From positions 22,406 to 86,405 of the forward strand of contig NZ_CANMKO010000015.1 in assembly GCF_947498515.1 (NCBI RefSeq): DNA of 64,000 nucleotides, written 5' to 3'. The stretch comes from an uncultured Pelagimonas sp. Lineage in GTDB: Bacteria > Pseudomonadota > Alphaproteobacteria > Rhodobacterales > Rhodobacteraceae. Both the position numbers and the translations under genes were made by a program. Every line of letters starts with the position of its first letter. Positions within the stretch are counted from its first letter, which is position 1. Shown piece after piece: positions 1 through 6,859 of the stretch. Below the pieces are notes generated by a model. The model was not told the DNA's origin, made no database searches, and saw only the letters and a program-made list of their open reading frames with translations.

Positions 1-446
1 CCTTTGAACGCATCCGCCGTCAAGCCAACCTTGGGCGCGACATTGTCAAAGAAGTCCTTGAGCGGCCCGGCACCTGTCTGGAAATAGTCGCCAAACTTGT
101 CATTCACGTCCTTGAGGATATCCGACAGCTTGTCTTGCCCAATGCCAAAATCCTTGGCGGCGATCGACAGAACCTTGAACCGTTTGGCGCTGATACCAGC
201 GACATTGGCGAGGTCTTGCAGCTCAGACATCGAGCGGGTTGAGGCAACCGACAGGCCCGCCAGACCAACCAGCGGCGCGGTGATGCCAAGCGACATGCGC
301 CGACCTATGCTTTGCATTTTGTTGCCCGTCGCTTCCATGGATTTGCGAAACGAGGTGACGCGTTTTTGCGCCTTGCCGATCCCATCGGTGAAGGCGGCGC
401 TATCCATGCCAAGCACGGCCCGAAGCGCCCCAATGACTGAGTTCAT
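1..446 (-). CDS. Phage tail tape measure protein, N-terminal part
   Basis: I translated this by hand because the frame is open at the window edge. It begins MNSVIGALRAVLGMDSAAF and continues with a QKRVTSFRKSMEATGNKM coiled segment, then a hydrophobic GITAPLVGLAGLSVAS stretch. That pattern is typical of the start of tape measure proteins, which set tail length and span the tail tube. About 148 residues are visible and the rest lies beyond position 1. The start overlaps the stop of the tail chaperone frame as ATGA (443-446), which fits the conserved order chaperone then tape measure. Confidence 0.85.
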   Translation of the reverse strand, partial: MNSVIGALRAVLGMDSAAFTDGIGKAQKRVTSFRKSMEATGNKMQSIGRRMSLGITAPLVGLAGLSVASTRSMSELQDLANVAGISAKRFKVLSIAAKDFGIGQDKLSDILKDVNDKFGDYFQTGAGPLKDFFDNVAPKVGLTADAFK

Positions 447-778
447 TTTTTCCGCACCTCTCCACCCATGGCCGTGTTCATCATGCGCGCCACGGTTTTC
501 ATATCCTGCCAGTTTTGCTGTTGTGGCTTGCGCCGCCGCCCCAGAAACTTGTTCAAATCCGGGAAGTCTTTGGGCTTGTGAAACCCAACCCGAACAAGGG
601 CACCGATCTGCCAGGCGGCGACATCCAGAAACATCTGTTCGCGCTCAATCCGCTTGGCAGCGCCGGTCATGATGCGCTCGATCGAGCGCAGTGTCATATG
701 CCAGAAGCGATCCGGATCCTGCCCGGCCTCGATCCAGTTTTCCCAAAGGGACGCCCAGTCTAGGACGTCCCTTCGGCG
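443..778 (-). CDS. Tail assembly chaperone, -1 frame extension (gpGT type)
   Basis: This frame is open from before 778 to 443 and is out of phase by -1 with the preceding 121-codon gene. It encodes RRRDVLDWASLWENWIEAG, DPDRFWHMTLRSIERI and then a basic C-terminus ending GGEVRKK. The WENWIEAGQDPDRFW block reads like a tail assembly chaperone domain and lies upstream of the first ATG in this frame (695-697), so a free-standing start at that ATG would lose the conserved part. Expression by -1 frameshifting at 778-784 would give a fusion of about 227 residues. An independent 84-residue product from ATG 697 is possible but less likely. Confidence 0.75.
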   Translation of the reverse strand, partial: RRRDVLDWASLWENWIEAGQDPDRFWHMTLRSIERIMTGAAKRIEREQMFLDVAAWQIGALVRVGFHKPKDFPDLNKFLGRRRKPQQQNWQDMKTVARMMNTAMGGEVRKK

Positions 779-1125
779 TTTCCCGAGCCACCATCGCCGC
801 CGCCATCTTTGCCCTGCGGCATGCTGGCTTTGACTGCTTCGCCAAGCTTTTGAAACACCACCTCAAGACCACCGGCGTCTTTGATCACCCTGCCCGCCTC
901 TTTCAGGGTGATGCCATCATGATGCTCGATCAGCCCGGCCCACATCAGCAGGCGTACATCGCGGAAGTTGAGCTTTTCCTCTGCTTCTTCGAGACGTTTG
1001 AGGAACTCCATAGTGCCACAACCAACGACATCTTCGAGCTCGCACCAGCCATTGGGTGTGAACTCGATTTTGTAAGTTGTGGCACCGGCTGGCAGATCAA
1101 ACTGCCCCATCACTTTGTTGCCCAT
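760..1125 (-). CDS. GTA-gp10-like tail assembly protein (frame 0 of chaperone pair)
   Basis: The product has 121 residues. Its start, with the FDLPAGATTYKIEFTPNGWCELED segment split by family-typical turns, and its middle (EEAEEKLNFRDVRLLMWAGLIEHH) resemble the GTA gp10 / tail tube associated family found between tail tube and tape measure genes. The last 20 residues are a Gly/Asp/Ser-rich linker (GKDGGGDGGSGNAEGTS), and the slippery heptamer sits within its codons. Most ribosomes would stop at 760-762 and make this short form; a minority would shift into the next frame. The gene lies 12 bp after the tail tube gene in the same operon. Confidence 0.8.
   Translation of the reverse strand: MGNKVMGQFDLPAGATTYKIEFTPNGWCELEDVVGCGTMEFLKRLEEAEEKLNFRDVRLLMWAGLIEHHDGITLKEAGRVIKDAGGLEVVFQKLGEAVKASMPQGKDGGGDGGSGNAEGTS
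778..784 (-). promoter_or_regulatory. Programmed -1 ribosomal frameshift site GGGAAAC
   Basis: On the minus strand the sequence reads TCG GGA AAC GCC in frame 0. GGGAAAC therefore has the canonical X XXY YYZ form in the correct phase. Slipping back by one gives GGG AAA CGC and enters the frame that encodes the chaperone extension down to 443. The zero-frame stop is 16 bases further on (760-762). This gene order and overlap is the one in which lambda-like tails use frameshifting. Not demonstrated experimentally here. Confidence 0.8.
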
Positions 1126-1137
1126 AGGATCCTCGCT

Positions 1138-1557
1138 TTAATCAACAAATGCAGGCTTGCCGGTCAGCTTGCCTGTGAAGGTTGCGGTCATTTTGTCATC
1201 CATCGGCACCCCCGGCTCAAACCCGGTGGCTAGTGCCGAGAACTCCCATTCGGTGTTGTCGGGGAAGGTGATGCGATAGGTGATCGGCCCGTCTTCAATG
1301 ATGTCGGCCATCATTTGAGCCGCAGTCGGTCCATCCGGATCAAAGTGGATCTCGACCGAGAACTCACCCGCATCGAGCAGCCCCTTGATGAACTCGCGCC
1401 ACTTTTCTGGCGACTGGAAATGCGTCGCGTCTTTGGTTTCCCGCGAAATCCCCGGCGCGCTGAGATTGATCACCTCGCCCAGCTCTGCAAACACTTCGGG
1501 GTCTGCTCCGTTGCCGCGCTCGAACTTGGTGTCGAACCCGATTTGTGCGTCACTCAT
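1138..1557 (-). CDS. Phage major tail tube protein
   Basis: The product has 139 residues. It has the layout of lambda gpV-like tube subunits: an N-terminal DTKFERGNG segment, VINLSAPGISRETKDATHF (commitment to change of the tested region), then EFSVEIHFDPDGPTAAQMMADI and a beta-rich end with ITYRITFPDNTEWEFSA and FTGKLTGKP. The tube polymerises under control of the tape measure protein to form the DNA channel. It lies between the tail terminator and the chaperone pair, the usual place in siphovirus and GTA clusters. No signal peptide or membrane segment is visible. Confidence 0.85.
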   Translation of the reverse strand: MSDAQIGFDTKFERGNGADPEVFAELGEVINLSAPGISRETKDATHFQSPEKWREFIKGLLDAGEFSVEIHFDPDGPTAAQMMADIIEDGPITYRITFPDNTEWEFSALATGFEPGVPMDDKMTATFTGKLTGKPAFVD

Positions 1558-1559
1558 GA

Positions 1560-1964
1560 TTAGCTCTCCAATGCCCAGCTGACATCAAAATCCACAGATC
1601 GACGGAAGAGCTGGTGCTCCCGCCCTGCGGTCTCGCCCGACAGATCACGCGCCTGCCGGACAAATATTCCTTGGAACACCACCCCGGCCACCGTGCCCCG
1701 ATATCCCGAGAGCACGTCAGTAAGCGCACGCGTTACCGCGACGCCATCGGCGTAAGTTTTGGCCCAGACATCCGCCTGGACCGACGTGCGCGTCAGGCCT
1801 GATCGACCGCGGAAATGATATCCTTCAGACGACCAAACCTCCTGCAGGTTCACATAAGGCCGAGCCTTGACCTGTTTGGGCAGACGCATCCAATGCACCC
1901 GCGTTCCAACCAGGTTGGTGATTGGAGCCTGCGCCAATAACAGCGCCGTCAATGCTTCCTGCAT
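1560..1964 (-). CDS. Tail completion/terminator protein (DUF3168 family)
   Basis: The product has 134 residues and begins MQEALTALLLAQAPITNLVG, followed by RVHWMRLPKQVKARPYVNLQ, the typical start of DUF3168 proteins. Members act as tail terminators that cap the tube and join it to the head. The C-terminal ELFRRSVDFDVSWAL-like end (here HQLFRRSVDFDVSW) also fits. The start overlaps the stop of the upstream gp10-like gene by one base (TAATG at 1964), so translation is probably coupled. Confidence 0.8.
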   Translation of the reverse strand: MQEALTALLLAQAPITNLVGTRVHWMRLPKQVKARPYVNLQEVWSSEGYHFRGRSGLTRTSVQADVWAKTYADGVAVTRALTDVLSGYRGTVAGVVFQGIFVRQARDLSGETAGREHQLFRRSVDFDVSWALES

Positions 1965-2401
1965 TACTTGGTCTTTTTCTTGGCTAGGCGGCGCTTTTGG
2001 CGCGTGATGGTTTTTTGAATGTCAGCCATGAATTCAGCACCAATGATGCGCAGCGCCTCATACTTTTTCGCCTCAAAGGCCGGGCGCAAATGCGGCTGCG
2101 CGGCTTGGTGTTCATTGCCAAACTCGGTTTGCACAGCAGATGGATCATTGGGTCCAACAAAGACCTCAACCTCGCTTTGCTTCACATACTGACGGCGCTG
2201 GCGCTTGGTCAGCTTGGTGCCCACACCGTAGCTTTCTTTCAGATGGCCCTGATCTTCAGGTGCATTGCGCGCCCCAGCCTCGGCCATGGGTTTGCCGGCC
2301 TTTTTCAAAATCCGACGCGATGACGCTTTGGCCGCAGGTTTGGACAATTCCATCAGCATCGCTTCCAGCTCGCGCAGCCCATCCATGCGAAACTTGATCA
2401 T
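1964..2401 (-). CDS. HK97 gp10-like tail completion protein
   Basis: The product has 145 residues. It begins with the family's MIKFRMDGLRELEAMLMEL, then has RRILKKAGKPMAEAGARNAPEDQGHLKESYGVGTK, where the NAPEDQGHLKESY core is characteristic. FVGPNDPSAVQTEFGNEHQAAQPHLRPAFE follows, including the FGN...QPHLRPA motif shared by the family. The C-terminus is very basic (RQKRRLAKKKTK). Family members are needed at the head-tail junction. The gene overlaps the head-closure gene by 4 bp (ATGA) and the DUF3168 gene by 1 bp. Confidence 0.87.
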   Translation of the reverse strand: MIKFRMDGLRELEAMLMELSKPAAKASSRRILKKAGKPMAEAGARNAPEDQGHLKESYGVGTKLTKRQRRQYVKQSEVEVFVGPNDPSAVQTEFGNEHQAAQPHLRPAFEAKKYEALRIIGAEFMADIQKTITRQKRRLAKKKTK

Positions 2402-2778
2402 GCTGGATCGCTCCGGACCTGAGCTGATATTTCAATCTCGGTCAGAGCATTCAGCGCAGCGACTTCTTTGATTCCGGTGATTTCCCAAATCTCACCAGAT
2501 TGCAGCGCGCCCTGTTCATCCCAAACCCCATTCAAAACCAGCCGGTCATCAGAGGTCAGCGTGCGCGCATTGGCATTTGAGCGGATGACGAACCGGCTAC
2601 GTTTGAGGCCGGTTTGATCACCACCGGCCCAACGTTCGGCATCCGAGACATCGCGACGCGCGCCCCAGGCACGAAACGCCAATGCAAAATCTTCACTCAG
2701 CTCATTGAACCCATTTGGGACCCCTGCCCCCAAGCGTTCAAAGCCAAGCTTGCGATCGTATTTCGAAGGATTGGCCAT
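2398..2778 (-). CDS. Phage head closure / head-tail joining protein
   Basis: The product has 126 residues and is similar in size and layout to the SPP1 gp16 / HK97 gp7-type head closure family: an N-terminal YDRKLGFERLGAGVPNGFNE, then a central FAFRAWGARRDVSDAER-type segment and SRFVIRSNANARTLTSDDRLVLNGVWDEQ, the usual R-x-x-x-L-x-x-x-D-R-L pattern near a small beta barrel. It would seal the portal after DNA packaging. The gene overlaps both neighbours (4 bp with the gp10-like gene, 1 bp with the connector), which indicates a tight operon. Confidence 0.75.
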   Translation of the reverse strand: MANPSKYDRKLGFERLGAGVPNGFNELSEDFALAFRAWGARRDVSDAERWAGGDQTGLKRSRFVIRSNANARTLTSDDRLVLNGVWDEQGALQSGEIWEITGIKEVAALNALTEIEISAQVRSDPA

Positions 2779-3365
2779 CAGATTGCGAATGCCTTGTAGC
2801 GCGTCGTTAGTCGCTCGACGCCAAGCGCGATTTCGGCCGATGGCCCATCAACAACCGCCGTTCGGTTTTCAAAGAAATGCCCGATCAACAACCGCGCCGC
2901 CGCTTTGATATCGCCAGGAACCGCATCCACATCGGGCCAACCAGCGGTGAAGCGGATGGTGACAGCATCAGGTCGGTCAGCCACATTTGGCCAAGACGCG
3001 CCGGAAGTCAGAACCACTTGTTTCAAACGACCGGAGCCAGTCAGCATGTAATCAGCGGGCGGAACACTTGCTGGCACATCATCTGCACCGATCACCTCGA
3101 TCGCATCCACCGACGTCACGCGGGCAAAGGGCAGACGTGTCATCACCTCGGCAAAACCCGGCACCCGCAACTTCCATTGCTGAGATACCAGCGGAAACCC
3201 AAGCCCGCCAAACCCGTCTTCATCGACATCGAGATAAGCCGTTGCTGCGACGATCGCCGCTTCGATCTCGGCGTCATTGTCTTGATCAAGGATGCGCAGA
3301 TGATCCCGCGCATCCTCAATCTCGATTAGGTCTGCAAATGGTTGTGATACCCGTTCAAGCCACAT
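2778..3365 (-). CDS. Head-tail connector protein (gp6-like)
   Basis: The product has 195 residues. Its start VSQPFADLIEIEDARDHLRI and the following DQDNDAEIEAAIVAATAYLD are typical of the gp6-like connector family, where an acidic helix pair precedes a beta-rich middle. The centre shows FPLVSQQWKLRVPGF and RVTSVDAIEVIG. The C-terminal helix contains PGDIKAAARLLIGHFFENRTA, a strongly conserved feature. The protein forms a ring under the portal. It is preceded by a small lysine-rich gene and followed by the head closure gene. Confidence 0.85.
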   Translation of the reverse strand: MWLERVSQPFADLIEIEDARDHLRILDQDNDAEIEAAIVAATAYLDVDEDGFGGLGFPLVSQQWKLRVPGFAEVMTRLPFARVTSVDAIEVIGADDVPASVPPADYMLTGSGRLKQVVLTSGASWPNVADRPDAVTIRFTAGWPDVDAVPGDIKAAARLLIGHFFENRTAVVDGPSAEIALGVERLTTRYKAFAI

Positions 3366-3371
3366 GCCGAG

Positions 3372-3677
3372 TTAGTCTTTCGCGTCCAAGGCGTCGGTTT
3401 TTTGATCATCCGCCTCTTTGGCTGCCTGACCCACACCGTCTTCAGCTTTGTCGGCTGGTACCTGCGCTGCTTTGTTTTCCGGCTTTGCTTTGGCCTTTTT
3501 GTCAGCGGCTTTCACCACGGCCTGTTTGACCGTTTCGACAGGGTCCTCATCTGCAGGCTTCACAACCAAAACCCCGCGATCAACCAAGTGTTTCACGGTC
3601 TGCGGATTGGCCTCACGGATGTCCCCGGGATTGTACCACTTGTCACCCTCATGCGGGCGTTTCACCAAATATTCCAT
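3372..3677 (-). CDS. Small hypothetical phage protein with charged Ala/Lys tail
   Basis: The product has 101 residues. Residues 1-45 look folded (MEYLVKRPHEGDKWYNPGDI, then EANPQTVKHLVDRGVLV), similar to short proteins often encoded between capsid and connector genes. Residues 50-101 are low complexity, rich in Lys, Ala, Asp and Glu, and probably disordered. I cannot assign a function. It starts just after a terminator for the capsid gene, so its expression may depend on read-through or on its own promoter. Confidence 0.7.
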   Translation of the reverse strand: MEYLVKRPHEGDKWYNPGDIREANPQTVKHLVDRGVLVVKPADEDPVETVKQAVVKAADKKAKAKPENKAAQVPADKAEDGVGQAAKEADDQKTDALDAKD

Positions 3678-3690
3678 GTCATTCTCCTCA

Positions 3691-3720
3691 AAAAGAAAAA
3701 AGGGGCCAAGCGGCCCCTTT
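3691..3720 (-). terminator. Intrinsic terminator downstream of the capsid gene
   Basis: On the minus strand AGGGGCC, a four-base loop and GGCCCCT are followed by an uninterrupted run of T and then TTCTTTT. The hairpin sits 15 bp after the capsid stop codon and before the small gene at 3677. It would attenuate transcription after the highly needed capsid gene and reduce expression of the connector and tail genes. Confidence 0.8.
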
Positions 3721-3734
3721 GATTGGTTCGTGGA

Positions 3735-4943
3735 TTAGGCGACAAAGCCCAGATCGCCGTAGATAAAGGCCTCGGGGCGGTAGATCGCCAGCGCCAAGCG
3801 TTCTTCGAACAAGATGGTGATCAAGTTGCGCACAAAGTCATCATCGACATAACCGGTCTCAACCGAGGCCAGCCAGCGATCAAAGATTTGCGCGCCCATC
3901 TGGAACGCCCCGGTCAAGAACTTGTCGACCTGCATCGCTTGGGTTTCCACCACCGGCAAACGCCACAAGGTTGGGGCCAAAGCATCCCCCGTTGGACCGC
4001 CAACAATGTAGTTGTTGTCGCCATCTTTGGTCAGCTCAATGCGCGCCCAATCGATCGGATTGAGCACATGGCCCGTTGCTGGATATTCCGCCAATGCGGC
4101 CTGCAACATCGCCAGACGCAGCTTGTCGATGATGGTTTCAGCCGTAACCGCGAAGGCCGCTGCATAGGCTGTAGCGCTAGGGATCAGACCCATCAGGTTT
4201 TGCCCGGTGCCATCGCCATTCAGAAGCTGCCCCTCTTCTTTCAGCTTCAGGCCCATGCGCCCGCGCTGATCGATCAAGGACCGCAGTTGCGCAACATCAC
4301 TCAGCGACTGACGCGAGGCTTTGAAGTGATGCGCAATGACCTTGGCCGAGGTCGAAATATCTGCCAGTTTGATATCCGACTGCGGCTTCACCGCGCCTTC
4401 GGCCACCATGGCAGCATTGTTGTTGAACCCGGTTTCTTGGACGTATTCCAGCGTGTTGCCGTCCATGCGCCCCGGCATCAGCAAATCGCGAATGGTCATC
4501 CGGCGTTGCGGCAATTCCTGAATGCCAGGCAGACGTGTAGCGCGAACACCAGCGCCAACCGCACCATCGGTATCCGTGGTTGCCAGCGTGATTGTCGCCT
4601 TGGCTTCGATGCGCGCCTTGTTGTTGCGGCTAAACCCATCAGCTTCAAAGCTTTTGAATTCATCGCTTTCAACAAACATCTGGCCAATCGACTTGGCTTC
4701 ATCAGCATCATTATTCCCGCCACGATCGAGCTTTTGCTCCAGCTCGGTCATCCCAGCCTTCAACTCATTCATAGTGACCAGCGCTTCATCGGCCTTGTCC
4801 TTGGCCTTTTGCGACAGCTGCTCACCGGCTTCAGCCTTGCCGGCAGCGGCCTCGGCAATCTCTTTCACCGCGTCGAGGCTTTTGTCGAACGCAGCTTTGG
4901 TTTCCGCTGCCAGCTCGGCTGCGGATTTGGTTTCACCAGACAT
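3735..4943 (-). CDS. HK97-family major capsid protein
   Basis: The product has 402 residues. Residues 1 to about 95 are a charged alanine-rich coiled segment (AAETKAAFDKSLDAVKEI, KAKDKADEALVTMNELKAG) typical of the delta scaffold removed by the prohead protease. The mature part begins near residue 100. It shows MTIRDLLMPGRMDGNTLEY, AEGAVKPQSDIKLADI, ASRQSLSDVAQLRSLID and LNGDGTGQNLMGLI, all hallmarks of the HK97 fold, and ends with the LITILFEERLALAIYRPEAF segment. The adjacent protease and portal genes confirm the assignment. The conserved Lys/Asn crosslinking pair was not checked. Confidence 0.95.
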   Translation of the reverse strand: MSGETKSAAELAAETKAAFDKSLDAVKEIAEAAAGKAEAGEQLSQKAKDKADEALVTMNELKAGMTELEQKLDRGGNNDADEAKSIGQMFVESDEFKSFEADGFSRNNKARIEAKATITLATTDTDGAVGAGVRATRLPGIQELPQRRMTIRDLLMPGRMDGNTLEYVQETGFNNNAAMVAEGAVKPQSDIKLADISTSAKVIAHHFKASRQSLSDVAQLRSLIDQRGRMGLKLKEEGQLLNGDGTGQNLMGLIPSATAYAAAFAVTAETIIDKLRLAMLQAALAEYPATGHVLNPIDWARIELTKDGDNNYIVGGPTGDALAPTLWRLPVVETQAMQVDKFLTGAFQMGAQIFDRWLASVETGYVDDDFVRNLITILFEERLALAIYRPEAFIYGDLGFVA

Positions 4944-4977
4944 GGCGAACCTCCGTTTTAAATGTCAGAAAGTGGGG

Positions 4978-5640
4978 TCAGGCCCCGTTCAACGCCGCAA
5001 AGAATGCACGCGCTTCGGTTTCCGCTGCAGCAGGTTCCCCCTGCCCCTTCAGGTGAATGCGCGCGGCACGCTCCGCCTGTGAGTTCGAACAACCAAGCCC
5101 CTTGGTCATACGTTCGAACTCCCGCTCAGTCAGCCGATCCCCGGCTTTGAGCTTTTCCAAAATCTCATCTGGCACTGCCATTTTTGGCGCGATCGTTGCG
5201 CTTGGCAGCATTGGGAAGGTTACGATTGAGACCTCCCAAAGCTCGAGCTCCTGCAAAACTCGATGCCCCTTGGTGTTTTTGCTGGCTTTCACCGTCCGGT
5301 AGCCGATCGACAAGCCGTCCAGCGCGCCCGCCTCGATCAAGGCTCGCGCCTCGCGCCCCTTTTCCACCGTGTCCAAAATCCGGCCTTTGACGCGCAGTCC
5401 TTTGCCATCTTCAGCCACCTCATCCCAAACCCCGATGGGTTGCTCAGGATCATGCTGCCAAAGCATTTTGACCTTGCGTCCAGCGCGTTCAAGCTTGCTC
5501 AGGCTCGTTTTATAGGCCCCCTGTGCAACCACATCGCCGCCGCCGTCAACCTCATCAAACAGGCTAGCATAGCCTTCAATAACGCCTGTCTCAGCGGCCT
5601 TGCTCAGATCGACAGCCATTTCTTTTGTCTCAAGCCCCAT
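4978..5640 (-). CDS. HK97-family prohead protease
   Basis: The product has 220 residues from the chosen ATG at 5640, which gives MGLETKEMAVDL and an 11-bp overlap with the portal gene. A longer frame to 5847 exists, but its extra residues lie inside the portal gene and look random. Motifs match the U35 serine protease family: IEGYASLFDEVDGGGDVV, MLWQHDPEQPIG with His63, GALDGLSIGY with Ser111, and ELWEVSIVTFPM with Glu136. It cleaves the capsid delta domain during maturation. Confidence 0.92.
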   Translation of the reverse strand: MGLETKEMAVDLSKAAETGVIEGYASLFDEVDGGGDVVAQGAYKTSLSKLERAGRKVKMLWQHDPEQPIGVWDEVAEDGKGLRVKGRILDTVEKGREARALIEAGALDGLSIGYRTVKASKNTKGHRVLQELELWEVSIVTFPMLPSATIAPKMAVPDEILEKLKAGDRLTEREFERMTKGLGCSNSQAERAARIHLKGQGEPAAAETEARAFFAALNGA

Positions 5641-6859
5641 CTTGGTCCTGCGCCCCTTCTGTTTGAGTAATCGGGATGTTTTGCGATTGCATGCGCGGTA
5701 CATCGCCGCCTGGGATTGGCGGTTTGCCTTCGAGCTGGCGCACTTCATTGATGGTGAATGTCCCGATTTGCACCATGGTTTGATAGAAGCTCGCCCGGCT
5801 GGCACTGTCGCCCCGCAGCATGCTTTCCATATTGAACCGCGCCGCATATCCGCCAGCGCGATCGGCGGGCGTCAAAAGTTGCTTTTTTACAGCCTGTTCA
5901 ATGCGTTTCACCCGGCGGCGCAGGTAGAACTTCACAAACATCAGCACCTGTTGATCGACGCTTGTGGGCCAGGCGGTCGAGCTACCGGCATGGCCAATCA
6001 GTGCTGGCGGTACTTGGAAAAACCGGCAGATTTCTTCGACCGAGAATTGCCGAGTTTCCAACATCTGCGCATCCTCGGGATTGATGCTAATGGGCGTGTA
6101 TTGCATGCCACCTTCGGCCACGAAGGGTTTGCCAGCATTCTGCGCGCCAACGTATTTCTCGACCAGCTTGTCGACCACGTCGCGCTGCGACACACTCAAC
6201 CAATCCGCAAAGGTGATCACACCAGAGGGGCGCAGCCCATTGCGGAAAATCTCTGCCGCCGATCGATCCGCCGCCAGCGCCGAAGAAAAGGCATTCATGC
6301 CAAAACTCAATACCGACATGCCGCCCAATGCACTGCCGCCGGGCCCGCGAATATGGAACACATCGCGATCGAGCTTGGTGTAGCTTTTGCCCTCATCCAC
6401 CCAGCGGTATTCGATCCGGCCGTTTTGCAGCCGGCGCACAAGCATCACCTCGGGATGGATCGGATAGAGAGCTTTGATCTCGCCATTGTCCTTGCGCGCG
6501 ATCGAAGCATAGGCGTTGCCCCAAAGCTCGATCGACAGGCTCATGAAATCCCAAAAATCCAAAGCCGTCTGATCAAAGTTCGGGCTTTCATAGATCACGC
6601 TGTGAAGCGGATGATTTGCATCGACCTGGGCAAACCCATCCGCATCACTTTTGGTCACTTCAAAGGGCAAAGATGACAGCGAGCCGCTGATCAAATTCGA
6701 ACAGGCCCAAACCGCCGACAGGCCGAGGCTTGATTTTGCGGTCACGGTTTCGCCTGCATAGCCCGAACCATGCGCGTTCCCCCGGCCATCGGTGAACTGC
6801 ACCAATGCGGATTTGCGCACCAGACCAACCGCCCCCAGGGCTTTGTTCAAAATGCTCAT
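5630..6859 (-). CDS. HK97-family portal protein
   Basis: The product has 409 residues. Typical portal features are SSLGLSAVWACSNLISGSLSSLPF near residues 44-67, HPLHSVIYESPNFDQTALDFWDFMSLSIELWGNAYA, EIKALYPIHPE, and YRWVDEGKSYTKLDRDVFHIRGPG. The C-terminal half has VEEICRFFQVPPALIG and TFTINEVRQLEGKPPIPGGD, both diagnostic. The dodecameric ring is the DNA entry point. It overlaps the large terminase gene by 4 bp and the protease gene by 11 bp. Confidence 0.95.
   Translation of the reverse strand: MSILNKALGAVGLVRKSALVQFTDGRGNAHGSGYAGETVTAKSSLGLSAVWACSNLISGSLSSLPFEVTKSDADGFAQVDANHPLHSVIYESPNFDQTALDFWDFMSLSIELWGNAYASIARKDNGEIKALYPIHPEVMLVRRLQNGRIEYRWVDEGKSYTKLDRDVFHIRGPGGSALGGMSVLSFGMNAFSSALAADRSAAEIFRNGLRPSGVITFADWLSVSQRDVVDKLVEKYVGAQNAGKPFVAEGGMQYTPISINPEDAQMLETRQFSVEEICRFFQVPPALIGHAGSSTAWPTSVDQQVLMFVKFYLRRRVKRIEQAVKKQLLTPADRAGGYAARFNMESMLRGDSASRASFYQTMVQIGTFTINEVRQLEGKPPIPGGDVPRMQSQNIPITQTEGAQDQDGA

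Noticed and set aside
3723..4961. 412-codon frame on the plus strand
   Set aside because: It is a mirror of the capsid gene with no family features; the minus-strand protein is a clear HK97 capsid.
4978..5847. Longer protease reading frame (289 codons)
   Set aside because: The first 69 codons overlap the portal gene and are unlike any protease; ATG 5640 gives the conserved start.
5600..6676. 358-codon frame on the plus strand
   Set aside because: It lies opposite the portal gene and shows no domain; high GC makes such shadows common.
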